Positions 36,527 through 49,229 of a DNA stretch of 64,000 bases are shown in pieces (position 1 is the stretch's first letter; every line of letters starts with the position of its first letter). The translations under genes and the position numbers were made by a program. The notes beneath the pieces were generated by a model. That model saw only the letters and a list, made by a program, of their open reading frames with translations, was not told where the DNA came from and made no database searches. The DNA lies in assembly GCA_035222895.1 (NCBI GenBank), contig JAVYIG010002758.1, forward strand, positions 159,001 through 223,000. The letters are read 5' to 3'. Source of the stretch: Strongylocentrotus droebachiensis. Taxonomy: Eukaryota > Echinodermata > Echinoidea > Camarodonta > Strongylocentrotidae.

Positions 36527-36712
36527 TTTATAGACAGTCTAAACAGGGTCTTATTAGCCACCGCTCTATGGACTCAATATGTATATAGTGGCTACTTATT
36601 TGAACTCCCTCAAGAAATAAATGTGTGTTCTAGAACCTGTCTAGGAAGACCAACTGTGGCCACTTTCTCAGTTTCCCATTGGTGGCCTCAATAATCAGGT
36701 TTGACTCTATTA
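36527..36712. mobile_element. Eroded copy of the 33593-33759 MITE family
   Basis: The right end GGTGGCCTCAATAATCAGGT, then TTGACTCTATTA, aligns with the right end of the 33593-33759 element. The left half keeps GGTCTTATTAGCCACC. Both TIRs are mutated, so it is older. Confidence 0.45.
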
Positions 36713-37914
36713 GTGATTCCACATCTAACAATATATTTAATATCAAGTTCAAATTCAAAAGGATATGCTGTTTTTTTAAATAATAACGCAGCATTTATGA
36801 AATACTAATACATCTACTGAAGGAAACAGCCATTTTGTTTCTTTTTTCTCAATTACAGGCAGTGTACGTATCCTAAACTGTGTCCTACATAGTACCTTCA
36901 CATCTAACCAAGATCAATGTAACTCATGGATTGGTTGAACGGCTTTGACACCCTCGCTAATCTTTATTAACAATCAATTCAATTATCCTGCCTAAAATTG
37001 ATTATTCTGTCAACTCCCTCGGGGGAAAATTGAATGACCTTGACAATGAGATGCTAATCAGGAGACGGTTTGGTCGGACCGATATCAGGCAGAGATAATA
37101 GTATGAGATATGGCATGGGATTTACATGGAAACAATCTCTTTAGATTCTTATGTTAACGCAGAGCACCCTTTGAGAAAATGGATGACAATGGCTTTTAAA
37201 TGCCCCTTCCCATCCCACATGCTATTACAGCACACTGTTCTAACCCAGACATTTCCAAGCGATTACTTTTTTCAAAAGCATTTCCCCCCAAAGAAGCAAC
37301 ATCACTTCTTTGAATTGAAATGTATGCTTATACTTACACTATTGAGTGATCTCTAAAGAGCCGTTCTATTAAATCTTTAATTCGTTGTTTCATTGGGTTA
37401 GAAATATATTCCAGGGTAGAAATTTTAAAATGCATTGAATTGTACTTGTTTCACTGAGCAAAGAAAAACAGGGTACCGGTAGTCTTTGTCAAAAAAGTAA
37501 ATACAATATTTGATTTTCCAGATCTTCAGTCCAAACCTTTGATATTTCTGAGCAGGGTTTACTGATCAAAACACATTAAGCTCTGTGTATCAAGACTGCT
37601 TTTAATAATTCCCTCGCATTAACCCCTTGAATGCCATAAATGAAGTAACCCGTTTAGTTTCTCATTGACCATACTACACACATTTACACACTTGGCATTT
37701 CATGTATTAGAGAGACATTGAGTCTACCACTGCCCTTCCATGCATGAATGGACCCCCATAAAACCTGCAAACGATATGATGATATTGAAACATGGTAACA
37801 AAGAGCGATATTGCCTGCATTCTCAAAGGCACACAAACCTATTGCCCTTGGTATGAACTAGGATGAAGGATGACAGAAAATGTGTTTGACCATAAAGGCT
37901 TTCATATATTGACT
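36713..37914. other. Unique AT-rich DNA
   Basis: No gene or repeat recognised. Confidence 0.5.
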
Positions 37915-38215
37915 GCTGAGAGCCAGAAGGGTGTTAACTCTGTGTTAAACTACATCAGTTAATGCTCTCCGACCCTCTGCAGAGAGGAAGAAGGGCATTA
38001 ACTATGGTAAATCAATTTAAGTCAATAGCATGTTAAATGGCATGAGTTACAGCTCTCTCACTCTCACAAAGCAACAAAAGGGCATTAACTCTGTGTGAAT
38101 AGACAGAACTGAATGCTCTTTTGGCTGTTAGCAGATGATATCATCTGTCTCTGTTAAGAGCCAAAAGGTTCTTAACTATAAGTAAAATGAACACAGTCAA
38201 CACAGAATGTTATTG
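37915..38215. repeat. Cluster of foldback-family copies
   Basis: Four successive arm words occur: GAGAGCCAGAAGGGTGTTAA (37917), GAGGAAGAAGGGCATTAACT (37983), AAGCAACAAAAGGGCATTAAC (about 38067) and AAGAGCCAAAAGGTTCTTAA (38156). Between them are mirrored arms such as AGTTAATGCTCTCCGACCCTC and GAATGCTCTTTTGGCTGTTA. The family has therefore accumulated in tandem or by self-insertion. Confidence 0.7.
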
Positions 38216-38428
38216 TATATTTGCATTCTCCAGGTACTTTGTGCCTGATTCATTCTCAGAAAAGCATTGCAATGGAAAAATATTGCATCTTACACCAAGC
38301 CAGCACTGGCACCAATAGTAATACATCATTTCATTCTCCCTATTCTCTTTATTCTTCATACATTCAGCGGTTATCTATATCACATCAACTATTTCCTGGA
38401 GATACCCCTATCCTGACTCAACTGCTCA

Positions 38429-38511
38429 TATTGTTTCTTTGGAGCTACAAGGATGTTAACTCTGCATTACAGTATATGAGATAATGCCCTTCTACCTCCA
38501 AACAGAGAATA
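38429..38511. repeat. AGCCAGAAGGG foldback family copy
   Basis: ATTGTTTCTTTGGAGCTACA, then AGGATGTTAACTCTG, faces ATAATGCCCTTCTACCTCC, then AAACAGAGAATAT, with paired arms of about 35 bases. Confidence 0.7.
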
Positions 38512-39416
38512 TATGTACAATTATATAGATTTTATCAACAATATTTTTGTTATGGCTAGAATCAAAGATCTTTTGACTGAACAAATTCAATAAAATATAT
38601 GTTGAAGGCATCCCATGTGAGGAAGAGGTGGATGAAGGGGGAGCACACTTAGCCTGTACACCCTCTTTTTGAAACCAAAGTGACATACCTTAAATACACA
38701 ATCCCAAGAATGCCTACCTTCACACTTTTTAGGTTTTTTAGGGAGGGGGTCATTAGAGAATTTGGAGTCAATAGACAATAGACATCCACAAATTCTGATG
38801 ACCCTTTTTCTTAGCTTGTTTGAGAATTTCAGAATATTGTGCCCCTTTTTCTTCGCAAACAACTCCTGGAACCGCCACTGATAAAAGGTAGATGTAGCTT
38901 ACAGCAATTACATCCTTATCTGATAGTGAAGTCCATCTGTTATGACAGTTTTAAACAGCTGCGGGGGAACAGTTTATTTTTGAATTCCTCTTCCAATTTC
39001 CCCATCTTAAATACAATACATCTAGGATACATAACAGTGACAAGGAACATATAATTTTTCAGCCATGTCCTACTATATCATTAGAAAGGTATCACAGGCA
39101 GAGTTTTAATTACATTTTGAGATAGGCCGTCTTAAGTTATTCCGATATCTGCTGAGCTTTTGAAGGTGGATTTCTGTCAATGCCACAGGTTACCGTTTCT
39201 ATAATATCACAGAATAAATGTGTAAAAGCGCAATAACAAATACTTCTTAATTAATGACTACCAAAATATCAACTGTTTGCTTTCAAACTCTGTATCAAGT
39301 TGCTGCAGCTTAATAATTAATTATTTAGTCTTTACTCATTTTTCATTAAACAAACCAAAAATCAAGCAAATTTCAAAATATTTACAAAGACTTTCTAAGG
39401 TAAAAATACAAAAGTA
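38512..39416. other. Unique DNA with a possible old repeat fragment
   Basis: On the minus strand near 38880 the words AGTGGCGGTTCCAGGAGTTG resemble a start seen in many invertebrate dispersed repeats. I could not find the other end. The 91-residue minus-strand read at 38587-38862 runs through this segment. Confidence 0.35.
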
Positions 39417-39499
39417 CATTATGTAAATTCATAAAAAATAAAAAAATAAAAGGGACCATTATGTAAATTCATAAAAAAAAAAAAATGAAAGGGACCATC
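39417..39499. repeat. 40-bp tandem duplication
   Basis: CATTATGTAAATTCATAAAA begins both units (39417 and 39457) and both end in AAAGGGACCAT. The A-run between differs in length. Confidence 0.9.
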
Positions 39500-39670
39500 A
39501 TTTTAATTCAATTCAATTTAATTTTACCATCTTTATAAAAAGAACAAATATAACATAGTATTGACACATTGTATTAAAATAATAATATAAACATACAAAT
39601 GGAGGGATATCCTTAATAAGCAGGTTGCTTGTAAGCAGGGCCCCATTAAAAGCCTATTGGGGCTTGACAG
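39500..39670 (-). mobile_element. LINE-like 3' end fragment with (TTGAA)n tail
   Basis: Read on the minus strand, a segment with CCAATAGGCTTTTAATGGGG near its upstream end runs to AAATTAAATTGAATTGAATT at its 3' end. Short (TTGAA)n tails are typical of CR1/RTE-like LINE 3' ends. No ORF remains. The assignment is based on the tail only. Confidence 0.4.
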
Positions 39671-42600
39671 GGATTGATCTTAAGAATTGGGAAGTTATAA
39701 CATTAATATTTTGGCAGAAGAGGAAAGTAAGGTAAGGTTAATGAAAGAGATAACATTTTAAATCATCGCATCTGGATGTCAAATGTCTACTTTTGTGGGC
39801 TCAAAAGCTGTAAACTGTCTAAACATTCTGACGGCACAAAGTCACAACTGCCGATACTTCCTATAAAATGTTCCCTCCGAGTTGTGCATACATTCAGACC
39901 ACTACCCTCTTCACCAGGAGTGACATTTCTTCACGCATCGATACGACAGCACGGGATCAGCCCATCTCAGGTGAATAGAGAATCGATGCTGCCATCCTTA
40001 TTAATCTATCTACCCCTCCAATTGTATTCTGGCGAGGGTTGGATGAAGCGAGCGATGCCCTTGAACATTCGTGGGACGGGATAGATGAGCAGGCTCGTCA
40101 ACCGGCCCAGGATTATCCTACACGTCCACCTGCCCTCCAATCAGATTGTGTTCTCGTAACAAGAGTGGGTCCAAAAGAAAATCTTTGTTTTTCCTTCTTC
40201 CAACATATAGCCTTTCTTCCCGTCGAGCGAGGAGCTCTATTTACTTGAGAACTTCCTGTCACGTGCAATACCTGAAACTTGATTCATTCTGGACAGACAA
40301 TTCTCTCTATTAAGTGGGTCCTTCAGGTACTAAAGAAACCCTTTTTTATTCATTTGAATTAAATTTATTTTAAATTTAGAAGTGATGATAGATCAAATAC
40401 ATATTGGAAACACTTGATTTCCCTCGCGAGTAGCCCACCATTTATTTTGTATAAAATGATCATAAATGTCCATTTTTCTCAACTTTCATTTTAATCATAC
40501 CTATGCCAGAGATTTATTTTTGGACATGTTCCTAAATATCCATCTACGAAACAGATTAATTCCTCCATCAATAACTATAAAGAATAATATTTGATGTAAT
40601 TCAATAAGAAAAAAGGATAGTGCTCACAAGAGAGATTAAAAGAGTTGTTAATTTATATTTGATTGATTGCACCTTCAAAATTTTATCTATTTTGTCTTTT
40701 AAGAGATCTGTTTCTCTCATTTTCAAGCTGTTATTAAAACTGATTATTAAAACTGTTATTAAAACAGAGTGGACATTCTTTAAGTTTCCCTTTAAGGAGC
40801 CTCATGTTTATAATACAAGAAGGTGATCTGAGGTCAAGTCCGGCTTCCGCTTGCCAAGACAATGCACACAGCTTGCTGTTGAATAAAAGCATGTGTAAAA
40901 ATTACTTTTAATTCACAGCATCTCTTACTTGATTGGTCATTGTAAAGGTGTCATATTCCAATGGAAAAATCACCTAATAACTTCACGGCACAATGTTCAA
41001 AACAATGCCACATTATTCTTCATTTGCCAGTCAAAACCCAGGTAGTAACAAATTCTTTTTGTACTTGAGCGCCTTATCATGATAGTTCATTTTAAGCTAG
41101 GGTAATCAGAGATTTAGTATTCAGGGCAAAGAAAACGTGTGACTGATCAATTAGCTTGAGAAAGTCCACAGGAGTGGACGAAAGCTTGCCCACAAAATTC
41201 AAGGTTGGTAGAAGCTTTAAAAACTACATTTTATGATTATCCCCAACCGATGAAAGTTTTCTGTATCATTCAGGGCCTTGTATCCTCATAATGCTTCATA
41301 TATTTCAAATATTATTTATATTTTCAAAATGAGACTGCCTCGAGGACAATCAATAATCTATTGTTCTTTTGACAGACATATGATCGCGAAGACTTTCAAG
41401 AAATCCACTCTAGGGTAATTTTGAGAGCCTCGTGCATCGTCTATTAAAATGGGAGATCATGACGTACTTCCTGTAGTCAATACAATAAGACAGTGAAATG
41501 GCCCTAAGGTGGATTTGTGCACATAACTCTTTAGGGGGTTTCCATCCAGATGTAACCCGATCACCCATGTCTTTTCTGTTTTTTCATCACTTATTATCAG
41601 ACAAACTGTGATCAAAAACATCTCTACAGAGACATTACAAAACATTAACAAAATTAACTTAGAAACCACTACAGCATATATACTCAACTGATCTGGTCAA
41701 TGACTTTTTATGATTCTGGGAATCTACATCATTTTTATACTGCTGTAAACGTCCTTGGATTTTCATTAAACATGACTTAAGGCAAATTCTTATGTAGTCT
41801 TTTTGAAGACCAATTTGCTTCATCATACTTATATTCAAATTTCTATACGAATAGTACATAACAAGCAAGACATTTCAGCTGCCGCAAGGTAGGTATTCTT
41901 TTTTTCTTGAAATGTGTACTCAGCAATTAAAAGGTTGTCATTTAAAGATTAGTTCCTGTTTTCTATTTCTTTCTTCTGTATTTCATGTCAAATCACTGCT
42001 TACTGGATTTCAATTACATGAGCATTTTACGAAATTGTCTAAAATCAAAAGATGAATTCCACACAACATCCCCTTATCACTACAATAATCTCCATTCTTG
42101 ATAAGGCCCATTTACACAGCCCAAATACCATTCTTTTAAATAAAGGTTTTTAAAAAAAAAACTTCCATTTACACTACTGGAAAAACCCATACAAAACGTC
42201 AGTGTGTGTTTGCTCATTCTGTTTTGGGGGTGAGTAGTAGCTCATTTCTGAGTAGTACACTTGAATGACTTGTCACTGCTTTGCATGCGATCGCAGCAAA
42301 GCAAGGGGAGTGAAGTGACTCAAAACCGGAATACTTCACTGACGTTTAGAAAGCGAGCAAAAATCAGTAAAATTTCTGCCGGTGTTTCAAAAACCACACT
42401 CCAGAGGTGGGTTTTCAATAAGGGTTTTATGCCTGTTTGCCATTAGTTGCCTTGCAGTTTCAGATAAAGCACAGGAATGTGAGAAAAGAAATGCAGCTAT
42501 TGTAAAAGTTCTTAAATTTAATAAAATGATGTGCCAGCCTTCTTTGATCGATCGCTGTAAGCTCACAATCATAGGAACTTAACTTACAGATTCAGAGCAT

Positions 42601-43358
42601 AAACAGGAGACTTGAAAAATGTATAAATTGAATTGCTTATAAATCTTTTTTGGTTATGTAATGTGAATAAAAATCAATTTTAAAGAATACAAAAAAGAAA
42701 AGTAGCTAATATTCGAACACCTAATGAATTATTCATGTCTAAACATCAGCTTTTTCATCAAAATGGTTATTTTCTCCACTAAAAAATCTGATATTCAGAC
42801 TGTAACAGCGTTTGGATTATAAATTGCACTTCTATATCTTTACAATTATAGTATGTACAGCATAGATAACATAATTCACTTTTATGTGAAAATCATATTC
42901 TCGCCAACGTTTTTTTTCTCCATTCATTTGTCCAAGATGGATTTGATAGGCTAGTTGAGTTGCTAACTCACAAAAAGGAAGCCCAATATATCTTGCAAAA
43001 TATCTAATGATCTTAAAAAGCAAAGCCAAACATTAATCAAGACACATGGAATAAACTCTCATCTTCATATTGAACCTTCTATGTTTTTACACCTCAAAGC
43101 ACATGAGGTGCATCATAAGGAAGATAAAAAAGAAAACATATCAAGCTGAAAAATAGATGGAGTGCATTTCCAAATTCTCTCTCCACTGAGGAATTTCAGC
43201 CAAAGCCTTCATAAACCATATATATAAAGATACACCATTCTTTTTTTATACAGATAAACACATCATATCATATATCCTGAAACAAAACCGCATGATACAA
43301 TAGGCCTTTAAGGGGTAAACTGAGACAGAACGATTACAAAAAATAAGTCTCTACTCAC
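39671..43358. other. Long unique interval with a less AT-rich island
   Basis: About 3.7 kb. The stretch 39880-40250 is visibly richer in GC than its flanks and open in two overlapping plus-strand frames (39776-40084 and 40039-40248). I see no family motif, so it may be an exon, a regulatory element or neither. The remainder is AT-rich without features. Confidence 0.4.
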
Positions 43359-43474
43359 CGAAATTGGTAAGACAGTCTATGAAAACGTCAAAAACGTACA
43401 CTTCCACTCTGGCAGGACTGAGTTTGATGAAATGTAGGGTATGAACCTCCAATGTTTCTGATACTCCTCTTCCT
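43359..43474 (-). CDS. Candidate internal exon
   Basis: On the minus strand a T-rich tract and GAAATTTCAG precede a 116-base segment closing at TTTCG|GTGAGT, a strong donor. One frame is open across the whole segment and reads GRGVSETLEVHTLHFIKLSP, then ARVEVYVFDVFIDCLTNF. It has a coding-like alternation of hydrophobic and polar residues, and entry phase 2 and exit phase 1. A second frame is open for 31 codons but stops before the donor. No family is recognised. The neighbouring candidate at 43534-43658 does not match it in phase. Confidence 0.3.
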
Positions 43475-43533
43475 CTGAAATTTCACCAAATAAAAAAAAT
43501 ATGAAAAGAAGGAGACAAATAAAAGAGACTTGC

Positions 43534-43658
43534 CCCGAGGGCACGAGTAGGCTGTACCACGAGGATTACGATCCGTTGTCTTCGGCGGCGGAGTTATAAT
43601 CACAAATCGGCCTCCGGTGTAGAGTTCCCTCGCATTCCCGACAATGATCTTATTACAT
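43534..43658 (-). CDS. Weak candidate exon in a GC-richer patch
   Basis: On the minus strand the frame after CACCCTGCACAG reads NKIIVGNARELYTGGRFVII, then TPPPKTTDRNPRGTAYSCP, in sequence richer in CG than the surroundings. It could end at a GC-type donor (GGG|GCAAGT), but its exit phase does not fit the exon at 43359-43474, and the intervening 59 bases would be a very short intron. The C-terminal half loosely recalls the PK..T....G.AY.CP stretch of integrin alpha N-termini; that is only a resemblance. Confidence 0.2.
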
Positions 43659-44514
43659 CTGTGCAGGGTGAAGTCCAAACTGCAGATTGAACAGAGGGAG
43701 CCTGGACACTCAGAGAGCGTTGTGGAGTGGGGGAGAGAGAGAGAGATGGAGAGTGGGAGACGCAGACAACGCAGAGCACAGAGAGAGCACGTCCTGCTCC
43801 ACAGAGCACCAATGACACAACTGTGCAACTGCCTCACTAGAAATAAACATCTCTCCAGATTCGGTTGTTATGACAACCAGACACGTAGCCAGAGCATTGA
43901 GTTGAAAGGGGGATGAGAGCTTAATTTCCTTATAGTCCTTTTTTTTGGGGGGGGGGGGGATAAAAGTAATACAATTCAACAATTTTTTTTGTTGTAGAAG
44001 AAATGTTGAGGTCGTTATTACATCGCCCATGTCAAAATGATGTAGGAGGATGACTTTATCCAAAATGATTAACCCTTCCAGCTAGAAGGGGAGATTGAAG
44101 TTTGCAATATCTCATTCTGCCTTCAACTCAAAATGAACTTGAAAGACATAGAAAAGGTTCTTGAAATGCTAACATCGAATCCACATTACATGCATTATGA
44201 AATGTAAGGAATATTACATAATACTTCAAATGTTTTAGCTAATTTTTTTTTATAAGTTTTGGGCGCATGTCTGATAATTAAGTATATTATGAAAACCAGC
44301 TTCCTGAATTTATTGACGATTTGAGAGAATAGTGGTTTTTTTTATACTTTATCCATGCACAAGTTTGAAACTCAAACTATATTTACATGAAATACAATTA
44401 GTATGTTTCCATTTTATGCATATATTCTCCAATCCATTACAGGTCAAATATTAAGAAGAAAAAAAAATAGATTTTTAACATGATATTTTCATTGAACATA
44501 ATAGGTTATTGGAA
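43659..44514. other. Spacer with a GA stretch and a G-run
   Basis: GA-rich bases at 43733-43760 and a run of T then G at 43940-43960. Reads on both strands over 43600-44063 are low quality. Confidence 0.5.
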
Positions 44515-44632
44515 GAAGAAAAAAGAAGAAGAAGAAGAAGAAGAAGAAGAAGAAGAAGAAGAAGAAGAAGAAGAAGAAGAAGAAGAAGAAGAAGAAGAAG
44601 AAGAAGAAGAAGAAGAAGAAGAAGAAGAAGAA

Positions 44633-44673
<41 letters not shown>

Positions 44674-44690
44674 AGACGAAGAAGAAGAAA

Positions 44691-44727
<37 letters not shown>
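44515..44727. repeat. Long (GAA)n tract followed by (GA)n
   Basis: About 40 uninterrupted AAG/GAA triplets run to roughly 44655, then interrupted triplets (GAGGAAGAAG, GACGAAG), then a (GA)n tail. Poly-Glu, poly-Arg, poly-Leu and poly-Phe reads come from it. Perfect GAA tracts of this length can form intramolecular triplexes. Confidence 0.95.
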
Positions 44728-45680
44728 TTAACATAACATAGAGTAAAGTATTTTGCAGCATTCAGCATGAAATATTTGAAACAAAAAACAGACTATACTT
44801 TAACCCCGAAGCAGTGAGTGCTGACTATCTCATGTTTTGTACCTCACTAACATTGTCCCATCATCAATAAAACATTCTACTAACAGCTCTCCTAACCGCC
44901 AAAACCCAATGTCTTGCGTGAAAATCAAGTCATAGAACTCCAGCTTTGTGCTAGCTTTTGTATGAGAAGTAACTCCAGGCATGCTCAAACCCTACATTTT
45001 CAATTTGTTCAGCAGCTGCTTTTAAATTGGTGCCGGAAAAACCGAAAAAAGAAGGCATATTTGTGAAGAATCAAAAATCAATAGCGCAGTTCATTTTGGA
45101 ACTGCTCGGGCCAGCCGCATCACTACGAAAGCCCCGAGATGACAATTGACGCATCTGCAATTATTAAGAATAGGATGTGTGATATGAAATTCATTGTTGT
45201 TATGAAATTTGGGTGAAAGAGAGTGTAATCGGCGTCTCTCTCTCAACATAGAACCGCATGGTAAGTGATATGCGGCAGTGCATTCCCCAAAGTGGGAACT
45301 GCACATTGAAATCCCAGCAGGAGTTGTTTGTGAGAAGAAAAAAAGCTCGTTGACCCGCAATGTTGTTTACAGGAAAGTGAAGCTTACTTACAAGTGCACT
45401 GATTGAAATGAATACCAAAATATTTCATAATGACAGGTGTACGAGGCAAACATTAGAACAGCTATTAGAATGATGACAAATTGTCTGAATGTTTTTTCTT
45501 CGTGAAATGTCCATAATTTGAGCTGTATAAAACTTAAACTATATTATTTTCTTCATGTCAAAAAGATAACAAGATTTTAGTAATAGCTAGGTTTCAGGGG
45601 TTGTGTCACTTGGGTTTCAAATGGATGGGGGAGGGGGTTTCCCCAAATAAATCTGCCCCTACTTTCATTATCCGAATTAA
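44728..45680. other. Unique DNA
   Basis: Minus-strand reads at 45091-45418 lie near a strong donor-like GTAAGTAAG (about 45391) and an acceptor-like AATAATTGCAG (about 45151), but no exon pair is convincing. Confidence 0.4.
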
Positions 45681-46047
45681 AAGGAACCAGTAACTTTGTC
45701 TCAGATCTTTTTTTTAAATCCTTGATTTAGCTCATGCTGCAATGAAAATTAAAAGCCTTTAGGTCAGTCAGGAACCGCATAACTTTTACAAGCCCATCGC
45801 CTGTCTGATTATCAAAATATTTATGATTAAAAAATGAAATCAAATTTTGCGTTTGCCAAACAGTTTTCATAACACTACAATCTTTTGGGGAAAACGAGTA
45901 CTGGTAAAACCTGTTTTTACTTTTTTGAGGCACTTCTTGATTATTTTGAAGTGCAATGTTTTTAGGGCTTCAATATAACACCATATCAAAGACACTGATA
46001 ACACATAGGGCCGTGCATCTCAGATTTAACATCGTTAAACGATCCCT
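45681..46047. mobile_element. Non-autonomous DNA transposon (MITE), TTAA-flanked, copy B
   Basis: Full-length relative of 12931-13307, in the same orientation. It shares GATTTAGCTCATGCTGCAAT, AGGTCAGTCAGGAACC and CATATCAAAGACACTGATAAC and ends GTTAAACGATCCCT. TTAA lies outside both ends (45677-45680 and 46048-46051). Its left TIR is mutated to AAGGAACCAG and it carries small indels, so it is at least moderately old. Confidence 0.85.
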
Positions 46048-46051
46048 TTAA

Positions 46052-48619
46052 GAAAACTTTATGTTAGTGCTGTTCTGTCAGGCACTCAAAAGTATATGTT
46101 GAGGCTCTTGAACATTATTCATGATACAAAGACATTCAGATGACACATTAGATAATTCCAGTGAAAGATTTATTAATGTACGAAACTAGACTAAACATTG
46201 TAGACTTCATGACTAGATTGACTAGATACTAAAAAGGAAACAGAAATGAAATGTGATACTCTACTCTGATCCCCTAATGATAAATCGGTCTGAAAATGAT
46301 TAGGGCTCAAACCACTTCAAAATTCACATTATATTTAAACAAAAATTCAACAGCCTCTATGAGCAGTTGAGCACTTGATGAAATCATCTTTACAGAGCTG
46401 GTTATCCTCCTTCTGACTCTAACGGAAGTAAATGAAGACTTCCAGCAAACATTTCTACCATTCAAGCTTAAAGAAGGAAAATAATCCGGCAATCTACTTG
46501 TCTGAATCATATAAGTAAAACAAGTATTGAAATGAATGGAAAAGGACATGACTTTGGATTGCTACCATTTGTCAGATTTGACAATAGAATTGGTTTCTCA
46601 GATCAAATGTCAAAATAGATCCAATTCATAGTTAGGAAGTATTTCCTTCAGTTACATTTTATGCTCAAGTGAATTTACGAGACAACCTTTTCATCTTAAT
46701 GACTTGAACAGGCAAGTATTACCCTCCCCTATCATGAAAGATTTTTAACAAATATAATGAAAGTGGGAAATCAAATTTGGTAGCAATATATGCTTGACCT
46801 GCAAACATGCTTGTGTATGGTAAAGTTGTGGTATAACATGCTCCTGTTGAAAGTTGAACATTTTGCACACAAATATGTTGTACAGAAGAAAGATTAATCC
46901 AACAACCAGAGTAGTAAAAGCCCTTGCATGTTCCTTGAGCATAAGAAAGCATAGATATCATTATCAGTACTTTAGTAATTAATACTAATCACATTTGTGT
47001 AGCTTAATACTATGTTTCTAAGTGCTTTACATTCTAATTATCATTACCCCGGTCATAGGATTCTATTGCCAATCGGCACATGATAGTGTACATGCTCCAC
47101 TTTAGTTCTGGTAGAGAGAGAAACAGTAGATGTAGCTTTTCATTCAGATTTTGCCAACCTTTCTAGGTAAAAAAGAAAAGATTCAAAAAGCTACTTTCAA
47201 GTAAAGATATTGCGTCTAGATTTTTTATGCAATACAAGGCTTGGACAAATTATGTATTTAGATGCAGCTTTTTATTACATGCTCAATATTTTAATGCATT
47301 TAAGAAGCCAAATATCCTCATCCCCATAATTTGTTTCTCTTCTATCTCTACCAGGAATATGCTCTATGTGATCCCATACAGCTACTTCATTCATTATATT
47401 TTTTTCTAATAAATCATGTTGAAGGTATAACCAATGACATCAAATGTGACATGTTATTTGGCCGGAGGAAAACAAATCTATTTCTGTATGACCTTTGATG
47501 TAAAGCAGAAGCAATGAGCTGCTTACCCTTAAAATAAAGTGGATTTGGAAAATATCCAGTGACTAGCCATTTAGATGACCAACAATCATTGTATGGGTAT
47601 ATGAAAACTGTATAGCTGTATGATGAGTAATTAATTAATGATTTCTAGTCTGAATGACATAAGGGAATGTCATATCGTGAAAGGCATGTTAGAGCAACGT
47701 TTCAAACTAAATATCATTACAGATTCAGGGTCCCATTCTCATCGTCAGAATGTTGTATCATACCAAAACCACATATCTGGGCGTGGCTTATCATGAGCAA
47801 GCACTGATGTTTCTTTACACGTTTCTTTACATGATGTTGTTATCTAGTGTGTGTATGCCCCATTCACAACACAATGATTTGTTGTATACACGCTTCGTAT
47901 AAATATCCTACAGTCTGAACAGTCCATAGTAAATCTATCTTTGCTACTGTGAACAAACCAAGGTTCTTTTTATCTATATGACATGACAGGCAATAGATGC
48001 TTGGATATAAGAGAGGTCAAATTAATGAGGGAAGGTCAGATAAATACAGATAAACACTGACAGCATATTAGTATTATGATCATACCATATGTTTATAAAT
48101 GGTTACACTTTACAATATTGTATTCATAATATTTCTTCTTTGCAGGGCCTTGGGAATTAAACCTACAGCTACAGTTCTGCCAACAAAAGATTATTTTGTT
48201 AATGACTTTAGAGATGGTCTTATTACAAGTTACTCCAAAAGGAAAATTGAATCAGTTTGATAGGTGGCAATCTTGGAACTATGACATTCTAAGGTAAGAA
48301 ATGAAAATTACAAAAAAAGGAAATATCATCTTTTGAAAGCTAAAAGGGCATTTACCCGGTATTTCATTAAAGGAGTAAAAAAAAAATACTCTGGATCTGA
48401 GCAGATGCTACCCTGACTCTTCAAACTGATGAGAAAGATTGAAAGAAAAACAAACATTGGACACGATGTAAGTAACACACATATCCTCAAGCCAAACATC
48501 CTCGGATCTACCTTGAATTGGAAAACAAAATATTACAGACTTGCACATCATGAAGACACTACCATCAATCATGACAAGGAGGAAAATTCAAAAGTCCGCA
48601 GTGAAACGTTGAAGTTCAG
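46052..48619. other. Long unique AT-rich interval
   Basis: No supported gene. Near 48335-48405 the words AAAGCTAAAAGGGCATTTAC and TCTGGATCTGAGCAGATG look like a decayed foldback-family copy. Confidence 0.5.
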
Positions 48620-48830
48620 ATAAACCTGCAGGGCAAGCTTAACATGCAGGGCAGTCACCCCTTACCCATCACACATCTAACTGCGCGGTACGATGATTGA
48701 TGATTCTATCGTGGCACCGACCAAGGGGACGGATGGATGTTAGGCGGGCGGGGCCGATCCTTTTGCCCGGAAGTCTGTGCATCATGGCCCATTAGACAGG
48801 ACATGTAGAGTATTAATCAAGCTATTGTAA
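48620..48830. promoter_or_regulatory. GC-rich island without ORF
   Basis: About 200 bases, including GGCGGGCGGGGCC at about 48745 and TGCGCGGTACGATGATTGAT, stand out from the AT-rich flanks and lack an open frame. The GGGCGGGGC core is an Sp1-type site. A promoter or enhancer is possible; composition is the only evidence. Confidence 0.3.
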
Positions 48831-49229
48831 CAATCATCATCGTCTGTTCTTTAATTGATCTCACATGAAGGGCGTAACAGGGTGATGAGTAGCTCTAACT
48901 AAGAGGGTTGGGGATGGAAAGGGCCTTGAAGGAATTGAAAATGTGTTTGAAATATTTCACTTCTGAGGCAATAGACCTACATGCAGATTCTTAACTATTA
49001 ACATTTTTGGTGACATATATGCTGTCAAACTGAAAAAAATAGCTGTAACCATATGATTAGATTAGACAAAGGAAATCCTGTCCTTGTCCCTGCAAATTCA
49101 AATTATAAGCAGTAACATGAACCAAGAAAGACTACATCACAGAATATTTGTTTAAAACAAATTAATATTGAGAGGAATTGAGAGAAAGTATGCCTTTGAA
49201 GATTAAGAAACGAAGGACCAAGAAAATAA
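48831..49229. other. Unique AT-rich DNA
   Basis: No feature recognised. Confidence 0.5.

Noticed and set aside
44475-44768. Poly-Glu, poly-Arg, poly-Leu and poly-Phe open frames
   Set aside because: They are the six-frame translation of a (GAA)n microsatellite.
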